A stretch of 23,572 nucleotides of DNA, from the IMG/VR virus record IMGVR_UViG_3300028581_000248, positions 1 to 23,572 of that record; one strand, given 5' to 3'. The notes under the pieces were generated by a model, which saw only the letters and a program-made list of their open reading frames with translations, was not told the origin of the DNA and did no database searches. Shown here in pieces: positions 14,407-22,561 of this stretch. The position numbers were made by a program, and so were the translations under genes. Numbering within the stretch: the stretch's first letter is position 1; each line of letters begins with the position of its first letter. The DNA is from a virus.

Positions 14407-14546
14407 TCTATTGACTTCCCAAACTTTGATGGTGGATGAAACATTTTTCTGTACCCGCAAATAATGCAAAATATTTCCAGGTGATCGTGAGCTGAGTGTA
14501 CCCTGTCAACAAATATTTTACCTTTACATTTTTTACAAATAAGCAT
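14355..14546 (-). CDS. small zinc-ribbon protein at head of replication region
   Basis: A 63-residue protein with two CxxC knuckles, C4-x2-C7 (ICKKCKGK) and C27-x2-C30 (FCIICGYR), and His residues between them (HSAHDH). This is the pattern of a zinc ribbon. ATG at 14546 has GGAG four bases upstream. The last 17 codons overlap the start of the MerR-like gene in another frame, so the two are co-expressed. It is the first gene after the tail module and sits behind a promoter-like sequence. It probably binds nucleic acid or protein; its exact role is not known. Confidence 0.65.
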   Translation of the reverse strand: MLICKKCKGKIFVDRVHSAHDHLEIFCIICGYRKMFHPPSKFGKSIEWLQRAESQRNHAGNGS

Positions 14547-14555
14547 AAGTCTCCG

Positions 14556-14575
14556 GTGATTCGATCACAAGTATA
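14556..14575 (-). promoter_or_regulatory. putative promoter -10 and palindrome at tail/replication junction
   Basis: On the minus strand TATACT (14570-14575) could be a -10 box; it would give a leader of about 16 bases with the GGAG site of the zinc-ribbon gene. Two bases downstream is a perfect short palindrome, GTGAT-CGA-ATCAC (14556-14568), where a repressor could block initial transcription. No clear -35 box is seen. Five-base arms arise often by chance, so only the position makes it notable. Confidence 0.35.
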
Positions 14576-14585
14576 CCATGGAATT

Positions 14586-15014
14586 CTATACTACAGGAAA
14601 TCCAATGGCCAAAATATTAACAAAGATATCTAAATTACCACCAGTATTAAAGGTTACCCTAAACGTACAGCTAGAAGTTGATATGTTTTTTAATACGACA
14701 ATTGAGTCGTCGCCAATACTGGACGATGCTCCAGAGACAATCGTTGCAGTAACAACTGGATTTCCGTTAAATGGAGGATAGGAAATCGTGTAGTCAACAA
14801 CGTCACCGTCGGTCTTGTTTGTACTAGCAAACACGTTAACTGTTTTAGCAAACATTTTTATGTCTGCCGTTTTTACAGTTACATCGTTAATTGTAGAAAA
14901 GGAAGAGGACCGATCTCCAACCAGGGTCGTCAATTGATTAACTTGGCCAGCTATTTGAGATATATAGTCTACATCTAAAGGCTGTCCCCTATTGGGTGTT
15001 GCTAATATGCCCAT
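14586..15014 (-). CDS. small tail-associated structural protein, last gene of tail module
   Basis: A 142-residue protein starting at ATG 15014 with AAGGAGA four bases upstream; a TTG at 15017 is less likely. The N-terminus (GILATPNRGQPLDVDYISQI) leads into a helix, and the rest is beta-rich with many Ser, Thr and Asn (SYPPFNGNPVVTATIV; TSSCTFRVTFNTGG), like the head domain of a fibre or baseplate protein. It follows the other tail genes and no enzyme motif is seen. It may be a short fibre, a decoration protein or part of the adhesin tip. Structural nature is likely; the exact role is not. Confidence 0.6.
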   Translation of the reverse strand: MGILATPNRGQPLDVDYISQIAGQVNQLTTLVGDRSSSFSTINDVTVKTADIKMFAKTVNVFASTNKTDGDVVDYTISYPPFNGNPVVTATIVSGASSSIGDDSIVVLKNISTSSCTFRVTFNTGGNLDIFVNILAIGFPVV

Positions 15015-15036
15015 CAATTCTCCTTGTTAAAGTATA

Positions 15037-15828
15037 TCATGGGGTAAACACAACGTTCGGTGTAGCAAAAACAACAGATCCATTTATTTTTTCTACTGTG
15101 TTGGGATATCCACTAATTTCTGGAGGGGTTATAAATGATGCACTATCTGCTCCGACAGAATAAACATCAAATCTTGAAGGAGTTGCACTGTTTATTAAAG
15201 AAACTTGTTTTATACCTGAATACAAAGAATAATCAACTTCTGATCCATATGTAATATTATTATTCATATTTATATTTACATAGTCTCCAACAGATAATAG
15301 ATGGGATCTTTCTAAATAATATTCTAAATAATTATCTTTTCTTCTTACTTGATTTATTCCGATTGGTAAGCTTGCAATAATGGGGTACTCTGGAAGTTTT
15401 ACCATCAGTTGCAGTCCATAGTAAGACAAAGCATTAAAGGACACAAGTCCGGTTGTTGGTTTTTTTGATATATTAATCCAGTTTACATCCTTTTGTCCTA
15501 GGAACTGAATTTGGTCGTATGAATATAATGTAACAAATGTTCCTTCTGTTATTGTCTTTAGAATATATCTGACATAAACATCATAGTTTTGATTAATGTT
15601 GGAACTATACCAGGACGCCTCAACCTTGCTGTTACTTCCAGCGTATACGGCATAAGATGATGATGCAGAAGAAAAGTCTATCTGTTCCAATTCCCTTTTG
15701 ATTTCACTTATTATAGACCAATCAGAAAATAGGTTTCTGTTTTTATTCATAATTCTATACCGCAATTTATTGGTAAGGCTTGTAGACAAGTCGGGTAGTT
15801 CAGATTTTGGAATAACAATTCTAGACAT
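15037..15828 (-). CDS. minor tail or fibre protein with fibronectin-like segment
   Basis: A 263-residue protein whose ATG shares a base with the upstream stop (TAATG). It begins with a short leader (SRIVIPKSELPDL) and a strand pattern KLRYRIMNKNRNLFSDWS, which resembles the paired strands of fibronectin type III-like domains in phage tail proteins. Beta-rich segments continue with many Tyr, Ser and Asn residues (YDVYVRYILKTITEG). There is no catalytic motif. Its place after the tail-tip genes suggests an outer component of the tail tip, perhaps touching the receptor. The family is not known to me. Confidence 0.62.
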   Translation of the reverse strand: MSRIVIPKSELPDLSTSLTNKLRYRIMNKNRNLFSDWSIISEIKRELEQIDFSSASSSYAVYAGSNSKVEASWYSSNINQNYDVYVRYILKTITEGTFVTLYSYDQIQFLGQKDVNWINISKKPTTGLVSFNALSYYGLQLMVKLPEYPIIASLPIGINQVRRKDNYLEYYLERSHLLSVGDYVNINMNNNITYGSEVDYSLYSGIKQVSLINSATPSRFDVYSVGADSASFITPPEISGYPNTVEKINGSVVFATPNVVFTP

Positions 15829-17237
15829 TATACAATGTTCACCCCAAACCGATATTCTATATATCCCTGGGAGTTTTCTGTTTTCTCAATTGGCTGAGCA
15901 GCATCGTAGGAATTTTTCAAACTTGAATAAGCAACCATGGCATACAATGGATTGTCTGTATTTTCATTGTCTAATCGTATTCCATCAAAAGCTATATACG
16001 ATCCATCGTAGGTGGAAGAACTGTTTAATGTTTGAGCATAGATTTTCAATCCATCAACGCGAGCCCAACTAAAGTCTGCCCCTGTATCAAAATCTTTAAT
16101 TTGTTTTGAAACAATAACATACCTAGATGCAGCTAAGTCTCCAGAAGATAAAAGCTCAGTCGCAGTTGCAACCTGTCCACTTACGCTATCAAGAAAATCA
16201 AATCTTAATCTTGTTTTTGTTGGTGGTCCTACTGCATCTATTTGCATAGATATAACACTAAGTGCAAATTTTATATAGTCATCTGGAGAGTTTTTGCTAG
16301 CATTTAATCTTAAAGATGTTGTAAAAATATATTTTTGTGCACCAGCAATTGTCATGGAATCACTAGAAAATGTTGTCATGTTTCCTGGGACAACCAGACA
16401 TCTGTTATATAGTCTAGTGTTTTCATATCTATTTTTTCTTTCATAAAAAGTGAAGGCTTCGTTGTTTGAGTTAACAAAAAGAGCATGAGCCGCAGAGCCT
16501 GTAACGGGATCTAGAAAAGTTGCAGAGCTAACATTTCCAAAAGTATCGGCAATAGTGTTGGTCAAAAGGGCAATGGCATTGTCGCTTTCAACAAGCGATG
16601 CAGAAACATTATGATAGGTCCATCCTTCTGTTGTTAAAAATCCAGCCAGGATCTTGCTATCATAATTTAGAGCTAGACTATTATTTGCAGCTGGATACAG
16701 AGCAATTTCTGTCATTTGATACCTTTGGTCCGATGGTAGTTGTGCTTTAAAAATAATCCTTTCTCTATCATAGGCAACTGTCGCCGTGTCAGATATTGAA
16801 GAACTGGCACTCCAGCTTGCGGGAGTGGCTGATGCAGAAGCAAATGTCTGAGAATAAGTTATTGTATTGGATGTTGTGTTTTCAACAATATATACTCCTT
16901 CTCTTATTGCGTTTGCAGACCCTGAAAGATTAAAATCAAGAGTAGCTGAATCTCCTAATTTCATACCATGAGGTCCGGAGACCTGTACTGTAACTAATCC
17001 AGCGGCTTGTGCCCAAGAATCTATGTCTATAACGATGTTATCGCTAACCAGTCCACGAGAAACCACTGGAACCCTAAAGGCTTCAAAATCCATAGACTCT
17101 TTTGTTGGAGAAGAATTGTCTGTTTCGCTGGTATCTAGTGGAATTGATCCAACCCCGACTGACACATAGGCTGCATACTCGGGGGACTGACCCAAAAGAT
17201 ATTTTGTTATAATCTGATTGCCTTTATTAGTAATCAT
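15828..17237 (-). CDS. tail fibre or adhesin-type protein
   Basis: The 469-residue protein opens with a segment common in phage baseplate and fibre proteins (ITNKGNQIITKYLLGQSPEY, then YVSVGVGSIPLD), which resembles the start of collar or fibre-attachment proteins. About residues 50-200 are beta-rich, ending RYQMTEIALYPA. Residues about 215-440 look like a jelly-roll, carbohydrate-binding-like module (YIKFALSVISM, then DFSWARVDGLKIYAQT, then YIAFDGIRLDN). That pattern suggests sugar or surface recognition. ATG at 17237 has GAGGG upstream and overlaps the preceding gene by 11 bases. Host-range function is inference. Confidence 0.65.
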   Translation of the reverse strand: MITNKGNQIITKYLLGQSPEYAAYVSVGVGSIPLDTSETDNSSPTKESMDFEAFRVPVVSRGLVSDNIVIDIDSWAQAAGLVTVQVSGPHGMKLGDSATLDFNLSGSANAIREGVYIVENTTSNTITYSQTFASASATPASWSASSSISDTATVAYDRERIIFKAQLPSDQRYQMTEIALYPAANNSLALNYDSKILAGFLTTEGWTYHNVSASLVESDNAIALLTNTIADTFGNVSSATFLDPVTGSAAHALFVNSNNEAFTFYERKNRYENTRLYNRCLVVPGNMTTFSSDSMTIAGAQKYIFTTSLRLNASKNSPDDYIKFALSVISMQIDAVGPPTKTRLRFDFLDSVSGQVATATELLSSGDLAASRYVIVSKQIKDFDTGADFSWARVDGLKIYAQTLNSSSTYDGSYIAFDGIRLDNENTDNPLYAMVAYSSLKNSYDAAQPIEKTENSQGYIEYRFGVNIV

Positions 17238-17688
17238 TTTCCCTCACGCTATTAATTTTACCATCTGTTTCTATTTGTATTTCAACAAATTCCGTTTGTT
17301 TTACATTTTCAAATTCAATAACCAAATCTTCTCCATCAAAATAGACATTTGTTGCAAGATTATCTGGAGGAACTAGCTCGTTGCTTGAATAAAATTTTTC
17401 TTGTGGAATTTTATTTATTAGTTTAATTGAGTATTGATGAAAAATAGATTGGTAGGCTGCTTTATTTATAAGAATAAGAGAGGGATCAAAGTCAATTGCT
17501 ATCTTCGTTAAGTTGGATATTATAGAATATGCTACATTTATTCCAGAAATAGTGTCGTGTCTAACCAAGTTTATTAAACTTGTTCCCCCAATATCTTGAA
17601 AAAGAAATTGCTCTATCTCTGCTACGTTTCCAACCTGAGATTGAATGTTTACAATATCTCTAGACGGAAGCTTTACTGCATCTGTCAT
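17227..17688 (-). CDS. small tail protein of unknown role
   Basis: A 153-residue protein between the large minor tail protein (ATGA overlap) and the adhesin-type protein. The N-terminal half is helical and hydrophobic (IVNIQSQVGNVAEIEQFLF; VAYSIISNLTKIAIDF), and the C-terminal half is a small beta domain (NVYFDGEDLVIEFENV, then EFVEIQIETDG). No signal peptide or catalytic residue set is visible. It may connect the tail-tip hub with the outer fibres. Structural function is inferred from operon position. Confidence 0.62.
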   Translation of the reverse strand: MTDAVKLPSRDIVNIQSQVGNVAEIEQFLFQDIGGTSLINLVRHDTISGINVAYSIISNLTKIAIDFDPSLILINKAAYQSIFHQYSIKLINKIPQEKFYSSNELVPPDNLATNVYFDGEDLVIEFENVKQTEFVEIQIETDGKINSVRENDY

Positions 17689-20600
17689 ATTATTTCAACC
17701 ACCTTAATGGATTGGTTTGGACCTTCCAAAGCCCTTGAATATGAAATATCTTGAACAACAAATCTAGTTGTTGGATCAACATACTCTATGTCCCCTGGCA
17801 TTGTATAATCTATTGTAACAATATCTCCAAGCTGTAAATGAGGTAAAGCAAAAGTTTCAATTACCATCTGTCTTCTAGGTGCCATGGTTTTATCAATTAC
17901 CCAACCCATTAGGCTATTTGCTGCATCCTCTGATTGAATATACATAGAGTTTAAACTAAATTCTTTAGATCCATACCTTGATCTACTTGCTTTAATTTTA
18001 TTATATTTTTGCATACTTACGTTGGGGGAAGTTATTTCGTTACCCTGATAGACTGGATCGGAGGCGTTGGAAAGCTTGTTAAAGTACTTATCTACAGATA
18101 AAGTTTGAGTTGTGTTTTGAGTAAAAGTTATTCCCAAGATTCTTAAATAGTTTCCGGTAGTCTCATCTAAGACAATTGCCTTGTCTGATGAGTTGAATAT
18201 CAAAAACTCAGACTCGTAAGCCCCTCCGTAGAATTTAGAGATGGTGTATCCTCTATCATTAGAATATGTTTTAGCAATCTTTGAATAAAAAGATGGGTAG
18301 GCCAAATCATATTTAATGTTAAAATGAGCACACTCTCTCATGATAGTTCCAAACTCTTCAAAATAAACTTTATATTGAGTATTTGTGTCTGGACTTATTC
18401 CTGTTAGATAGGTTGATTGAACCATCCCAGAGATGGCGTATTTCCTAAGGAACTCGCTAGTAGATATTCCATTTTCATCAAAAACATTATTGGCTTGAGA
18501 TATTTGACTATTTGTATTTTTGGCAACTAGATCTTCTAAGGCATAAAGATTTTCAAACATACACTCTGTGCTCCCCCTAACAAACAGGGCTGCCGTTGTG
18601 TTTATTGGTAGTGGACTAGTGTCATTAACTATTTGAACAAGAATATTATTTATGTATAAATAAAACTTTATTCCTCCGCCACTTAAAGTTTCATATTCAA
18701 TTGATAAATCGTAAACTGTAGAATCTTCTGTTACGCCGATTCTGTCTTGACCTACGAATAGTCCAGAGTCAACTAAAATGTTTGACAATCCTCCCCAGAG
18801 TTTTATTGGAGTGGCTGGAGAGCTTGCAGAGTCTCCAGTCTTTACGTTCTTATTTACTTTATAAAATATTATATTGTGAATTATTGAGGTCTCTTGTCCG
18901 GTGCTGTCTATTGTGATATATTTTTCAATATTTGTTTCTGTTAGCGCAGCAATCTCAAAATAATATCCACTACCATTTGTTGGATTAACCATAATGGCAA
19001 TTCCTGCAGATCCCCCATTTATACTAAAGGCATCAGAGCTAGTTTGTGATTGTACGGAAAAATAATTGCTTGACCCGTTTGCAACCTGGCCAAAGTTTCT
19101 GTCAACTCTTCCGATAATCCGCATCCTGGTCCCAAAGCTTCTAAAGGAAAAGTTATTTGATAAGTCTTTATAAACATAAGAAACGAGATCTCTTGGGTTG
19201 GGAACTGTCGTATCTGAGAGTGGACCACGAACAACAAAAGCAGAAGATTGTACAGTTCCAGATTGTGTTACTGACAAGTCATTGACCACACCATCACTAA
19301 AAACTTTTGAAGACATGAAATTTTTTATGATTCCATTTCTTTTAGATTTTCTAGCAAGATCATTAGTTGTTGATACTTCCACTCTTACCGTGTCGCTTAT
19401 GGTAGGGTTTACTATACTTTCTGTTGGAGTGGTAGAGAAAAGAAGTTCTGAATACATTCTTACGCCATATGTGTTGTCATTATTTGACCAATAGCTAGCA
19501 AGGCCTGAAGAGTGAGATGTTATTTCTGTTCCAAATTGATTTCTGCCGTGCACTCTTACATTTCCATTTTTTAATATTGTGATCCCATTTGCTTCTTCGT
19601 AATACGGTTCAGAATATATTCTTACTCTTCCCGTTGGAAACATTTTTCCATTAAATGAAAGTGCCCCAAAATATTTTTGATATTCTTGGTTGCTTGATAT
19701 CCAAACAACTGGGCTAGAAGATGACGGAACAGAATATTCAACAGCATCAAATCTAATAATTTCTCCATTGGCATACAAATACCCTTGAAATCTTGGAAGC
19801 CAATAAATGCTTTCTCCAAAATCAATAACATTGTCAACTACCTCATGGTTGCTAACGTATGGAGCGCTTGCTGTAAGTACGTTGTTTAGTGCCATTGCTC
19901 CCAGGGTGTACCCACTTGATACCTTGCTGGCCTCGTTGATAGTTTTTGTTTCATCTGTTGCGGCAACCTCCCATAAAAGAACTGGCTTATACCTATACAT
20001 TCTTTCTGAGTCTAGTTTTACAGTTGAAGAAAGACTTGAAACTTCCCTTTGAATATATCTAATTGTATAATCTATCTGACCGCTATTGATAATCTTTGTT
20101 TGACTATCTGAAATAGATTGAATGTTCGCAATGGCATCGTCGTTGCCTAAAAGAATCATGTTTGTGGCTCTATCGTCAACACTTGGTAACAAATATTCTT
20201 TTGACATAACAATAAAGTTATTGTATTCGTCAAAGAACATTGCGGTCTGGGTAGCCACGGCCAGTCTTTGTAGAATTTCTGCAACACTAACATTGGGTTC
20301 TATAAAAAAGAAGGGAAGGATTGGATCGTTTGCAGATGTAATATTTCTAAAAGAATAATTGCTAAATCCTATATAGTCAAGCGTTGTAGAAATGGCATAG
20401 GTCAAAGTTGTTTCCTGGGTCAAAACGCTTGGAGCGTTTGTTGTTTCTAATCTAAAAAACAAATCTCTTAGTGGAATGGATATTGTTGAATCCCCACCGG
20501 ATGGTTTTGGAAATTCTTCGGCATAAAAGGTTTTGATAGGAACGTACTTGTCAAAGCCATTTATGTTTAAAATGGTCTCATATATAATAAACTTAGTATT

Positions 20601-21980
20601 CTGTCTTGCATACTCAGCTATAATGCTTCCTGTCAGTCCATTAAAAACATTCGCTTCTGTAAAGATATTATTAAAATTTGTAATATTGATTGAGCCGTTG
20701 GAAACCGAAAGAGATCCTACTGGAAGACCCATTCCTTCATTTGCAATAGACTTTGTTACACTAAATGATTCTACATAATTTGAAATGTTTACCATAAGTC
20801 TGGGAGATATTTCTATAACATCTAATGATGAAGATGAAGAATTCATTGTTTTTGCAACTATCCTAATTCCCTTAATTTCTGTAAATTCTCTAAAAACATT
20901 TTCTCCATTTACTGTGTAATAAGGGGGGTTCGATGGCTCTGTTATTGTTCCATTGGTTTCTACAATGTCATCTTGATGTAAAGACCATCCATACTCAACA
21001 CCAAAGCTCTGCCACTCTGAACCGTCCCATATCTTTAGAATTCCTTCGGGCTTGGTATCGTCGTCAACCACATAAGCATATCCAGTAAGAATTCCCAAGT
21101 TGGGAAGCAGCGATGTAATTGTTTGTCCCAAGTAGGTAAAAGTTGTGGCAAATTCTGCTGGCACCTTTATTCCATAGAATATTTCTACATGCCCATCTTT
21201 TGGAAATATTGGAGAACCATCTAGTCTTGAAGAGTTTTCGTTAAACTCAATTGCATCAACCCAGGAGTTTTGTTTTAATACTTGAATTTTCCATCTTTGC
21301 GGAACGGTAGCATTGGAATACGCAAACAGGGGATCATCAATAACTATGTCGCTTGGAGTTCTCATCTGGCCAAGGTCAACTGATCCTACGTTTGTTTGAA
21401 CTTTAATAACAATTCTATTAGCATTTATAGGTTCTTTGTAAACAATGAATGGACAAGCATCATCAATACCATACCCGCCCATGCTGGTAACTGTTGGAGT
21501 AGAAATTCCCCTTTCTATTCCGTCCTCTGTTCTATGGGAACTCCAATATTTAAAATAATCATTACGAGATGCCATATAGTATCTGGGCCTTTCTCCAGAC
21601 CTAATATTATCAATATATTTACCACCCATAAATTTTGCTTTATTTATTCCAGATCGGGGTCTAAATGGAAGAAAGCAATCTCCTAGAGAATAGTATAAAT
21701 TTTTTGTTTTATCTACGACTGTAAATGGCGTATCTTCGGTATCTGAATATTCTTTGTAAGACACTTCAGCATCCGTATAATAGTCTCCTGTGTCAAACTC
21801 ATCATATGTGGATATTGGCTCAAGAAATTGACCATCCGTTCCAAATGGACGATAACGATAGTTTCCAATTCTAGAAAAATTATCTAAATCATTTAAATTA
21901 AATTCGGCTAGGATAAGAGAAGATATTCTTAACGTATGACTATTAGAAAATGCATCTTCTAGGTCTGAATCTTCAAACAT
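17685..21980 (-). CDS. large minor tail protein (tail-tip hub/host-contact protein)
   Basis: A 1431-residue protein, the largest gene here, starting at TAATG after the distal-tail-like gene. The N-terminal 400 residues contain a signature recalled from minor tail proteins of actinobacterial phages (PRYYMASRNDYFKYW; then IDDACPFIVYKEP). The middle (about 400-900) is beta-rich, with hub-like features. Residues about 915-1147 look like a laminin-G/concanavalin-like sandwich (GSGYYFEIAALTE; GGGIKFYLYINNILVQIVND; AALFVRGSTECMFENLYAL). The C-terminus (RRQMVIETFALPHLQLGDIV, near 1380) resembles the end of hub proteins that use a gp27-like fold. The lectin-like insert suggests sugar contact. No peptidase or lysozyme motif was noticed. 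Confidence 0.75.
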   Translation of the reverse strand: MFEDSDLEDAFSNSHTLRISSLILAEFNLNDLDNFSRIGNYRYRPFGTDGQFLEPISTYDEFDTGDYYTDAEVSYKEYSDTEDTPFTVVDKTKNLYYSLGDCFLPFRPRSGINKAKFMGGKYIDNIRSGERPRYYMASRNDYFKYWSSHRTEDGIERGISTPTVTSMGGYGIDDACPFIVYKEPINANRIVIKVQTNVGSVDLGQMRTPSDIVIDDPLFAYSNATVPQRWKIQVLKQNSWVDAIEFNENSSRLDGSPIFPKDGHVEIFYGIKVPAEFATTFTYLGQTITSLLPNLGILTGYAYVVDDDTKPEGILKIWDGSEWQSFGVEYGWSLHQDDIVETNGTITEPSNPPYYTVNGENVFREFTEIKGIRIVAKTMNSSSSSLDVIEISPRLMVNISNYVESFSVTKSIANEGMGLPVGSLSVSNGSINITNFNNIFTEANVFNGLTGSIIAEYARQNTKFIIYETILNINGFDKYVPIKTFYAEEFPKPSGGDSTISIPLRDLFFRLETTNAPSVLTQETTLTYAISTTLDYIGFSNYSFRNITSANDPILPFFFIEPNVSVAEILQRLAVATQTAMFFDEYNNFIVMSKEYLLPSVDDRATNMILLGNDDAIANIQSISDSQTKIINSGQIDYTIRYIQREVSSLSSTVKLDSERMYRYKPVLLWEVAATDETKTINEASKVSSGYTLGAMALNNVLTASAPYVSNHEVVDNVIDFGESIYWLPRFQGYLYANGEIIRFDAVEYSVPSSSSPVVWISSNQEYQKYFGALSFNGKMFPTGRVRIYSEPYYEEANGITILKNGNVRVHGRNQFGTEITSHSSGLASYWSNNDNTYGVRMYSELLFSTTPTESIVNPTISDTVRVEVSTTNDLARKSKRNGIIKNFMSSKVFSDGVVNDLSVTQSGTVQSSAFVVRGPLSDTTVPNPRDLVSYVYKDLSNNFSFRSFGTRMRIIGRVDRNFGQVANGSSNYFSVQSQTSSDAFSINGGSAGIAIMVNPTNGSGYYFEIAALTETNIEKYITIDSTGQETSIIHNIIFYKVNKNVKTGDSASSPATPIKLWGGLSNILVDSGLFVGQDRIGVTEDSTVYDLSIEYETLSGGGIKFYLYINNILVQIVNDTSPLPINTTAALFVRGSTECMFENLYALEDLVAKNTNSQISQANNVFDENGISTSEFLRKYAISGMVQSTYLTGISPDTNTQYKVYFEEFGTIMRECAHFNIKYDLAYPSFYSKIAKTYSNDRGYTISKFYGGAYESEFLIFNSSDKAIVLDETTGNYLRILGITFTQNTTQTLSVDKYFNKLSNASDPVYQGNEITSPNVSMQKYNKIKASRSRYGSKEFSLNSMYIQSEDAANSLMGWVIDKTMAPRRQMVIETFALPHLQLGDIVTIDYTMPGDIEYVDPTTRFVVQDISYSRALEGPNQSIKVVEII

Positions 21981-22561
21981 TATACTTCCTCAAGGCTAAC
22001 AGATATGTCCCATAGATCATGATTTGTACTGCCTCGTTTAATAACTTTGTGCTCAAACGATGAAAAATATACTTGCAAGACTTGATTATATTCTGCTAAA
22101 TGATTATAGACATCTGAATTAAATTCATTATGTTTGTCGTATGCTAGCAGCATATGGAAAGGTCCGGTATGGGATTCATACCAGTCTATTAAATCAACCC
22201 CTCCAGATGCCATGTCTACAACGTAGTCCGTTATGTCATTAGTTAGCTGACCGCTTGCAGAAAAAGTTGGGGAAGCGGAAAACGCACGGGATGGTAAAAG
22301 ATTCCATGAAAAAGATATTTTTTGTTTATCTGCAATATGATAAGACCTCATTGTTCCATTAATCATTCTTTTCTTGCTTTCTATTCTTTCACAAGAAATT
22401 GATATCTCAGATCTATTATGATCTGAAAGAATTATAAAGTCTTCAAATTCTGTTCCCGTTGGAACAAATTTCCCATTGCTTGTCTCATATTCATCAGACC
22501 AGACAATTGCTTGTGGTCTTGAATAAAAAGATCTTCCTGCCATATATAAACTATTAGCCAC
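21980..22561 (-). CDS. distal-tail-like protein
   Basis: The 193-residue protein directly follows the tape measure gene, where distal tail (Dit-like) proteins are normally encoded. It is beta-rich with many aromatic residues, with segments such as ISCERIESKKRMINGTMRSY, KISFSWNLLPSRAF and LLAYDKHNEF. It ends with a strand pattern (DLWDISVSLEEV) typical of tail-tube or Dit beta-sandwich proteins. The start is GTG at 22561, overlapping the tape measure stop by eight bases; GGAG is twelve bases upstream, so coupling probably matters. It could also be a tail-tube-like or tail-completion protein. By analogy it links the tube to the large minor tail protein. Confidence 0.62.
   Translation of the reverse strand: MANSLYMAGRSFYSRPQAIVWSDEYETSNGKFVPTGTEFEDFIILSDHNRSEISISCERIESKKRMINGTMRSYHIADKQKISFSWNLLPSRAFSASPTFSASGQLTNDITDYVVDMASGGVDLIDWYESHTGPFHMLLAYDKHNEFNSDVYNHLAEYNQVLQVYFSSFEHKVIKRGSTNHDLWDISVSLEEV

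Noticed and set aside
14577-14601. Possible hairpin terminator at the end of the tail module
   Set aside because: The GGAATTC / GGAAATCC bases pair poorly and no T-run follows on the minus strand.
15031-15036. TATACT on the minus strand before the 142-residue tail protein gene
   Set aside because: It touches the upstream stop codon, has no -35 partner, and the gene has a good ribosome site within the tail operon; chance is likely in AT-rich DNA.
15698-16072. 124-codon plus-strand frame across two tail genes
   Set aside because: It crosses the junction of two well-supported minus-strand genes and its composition looks like a reverse-strand shadow.
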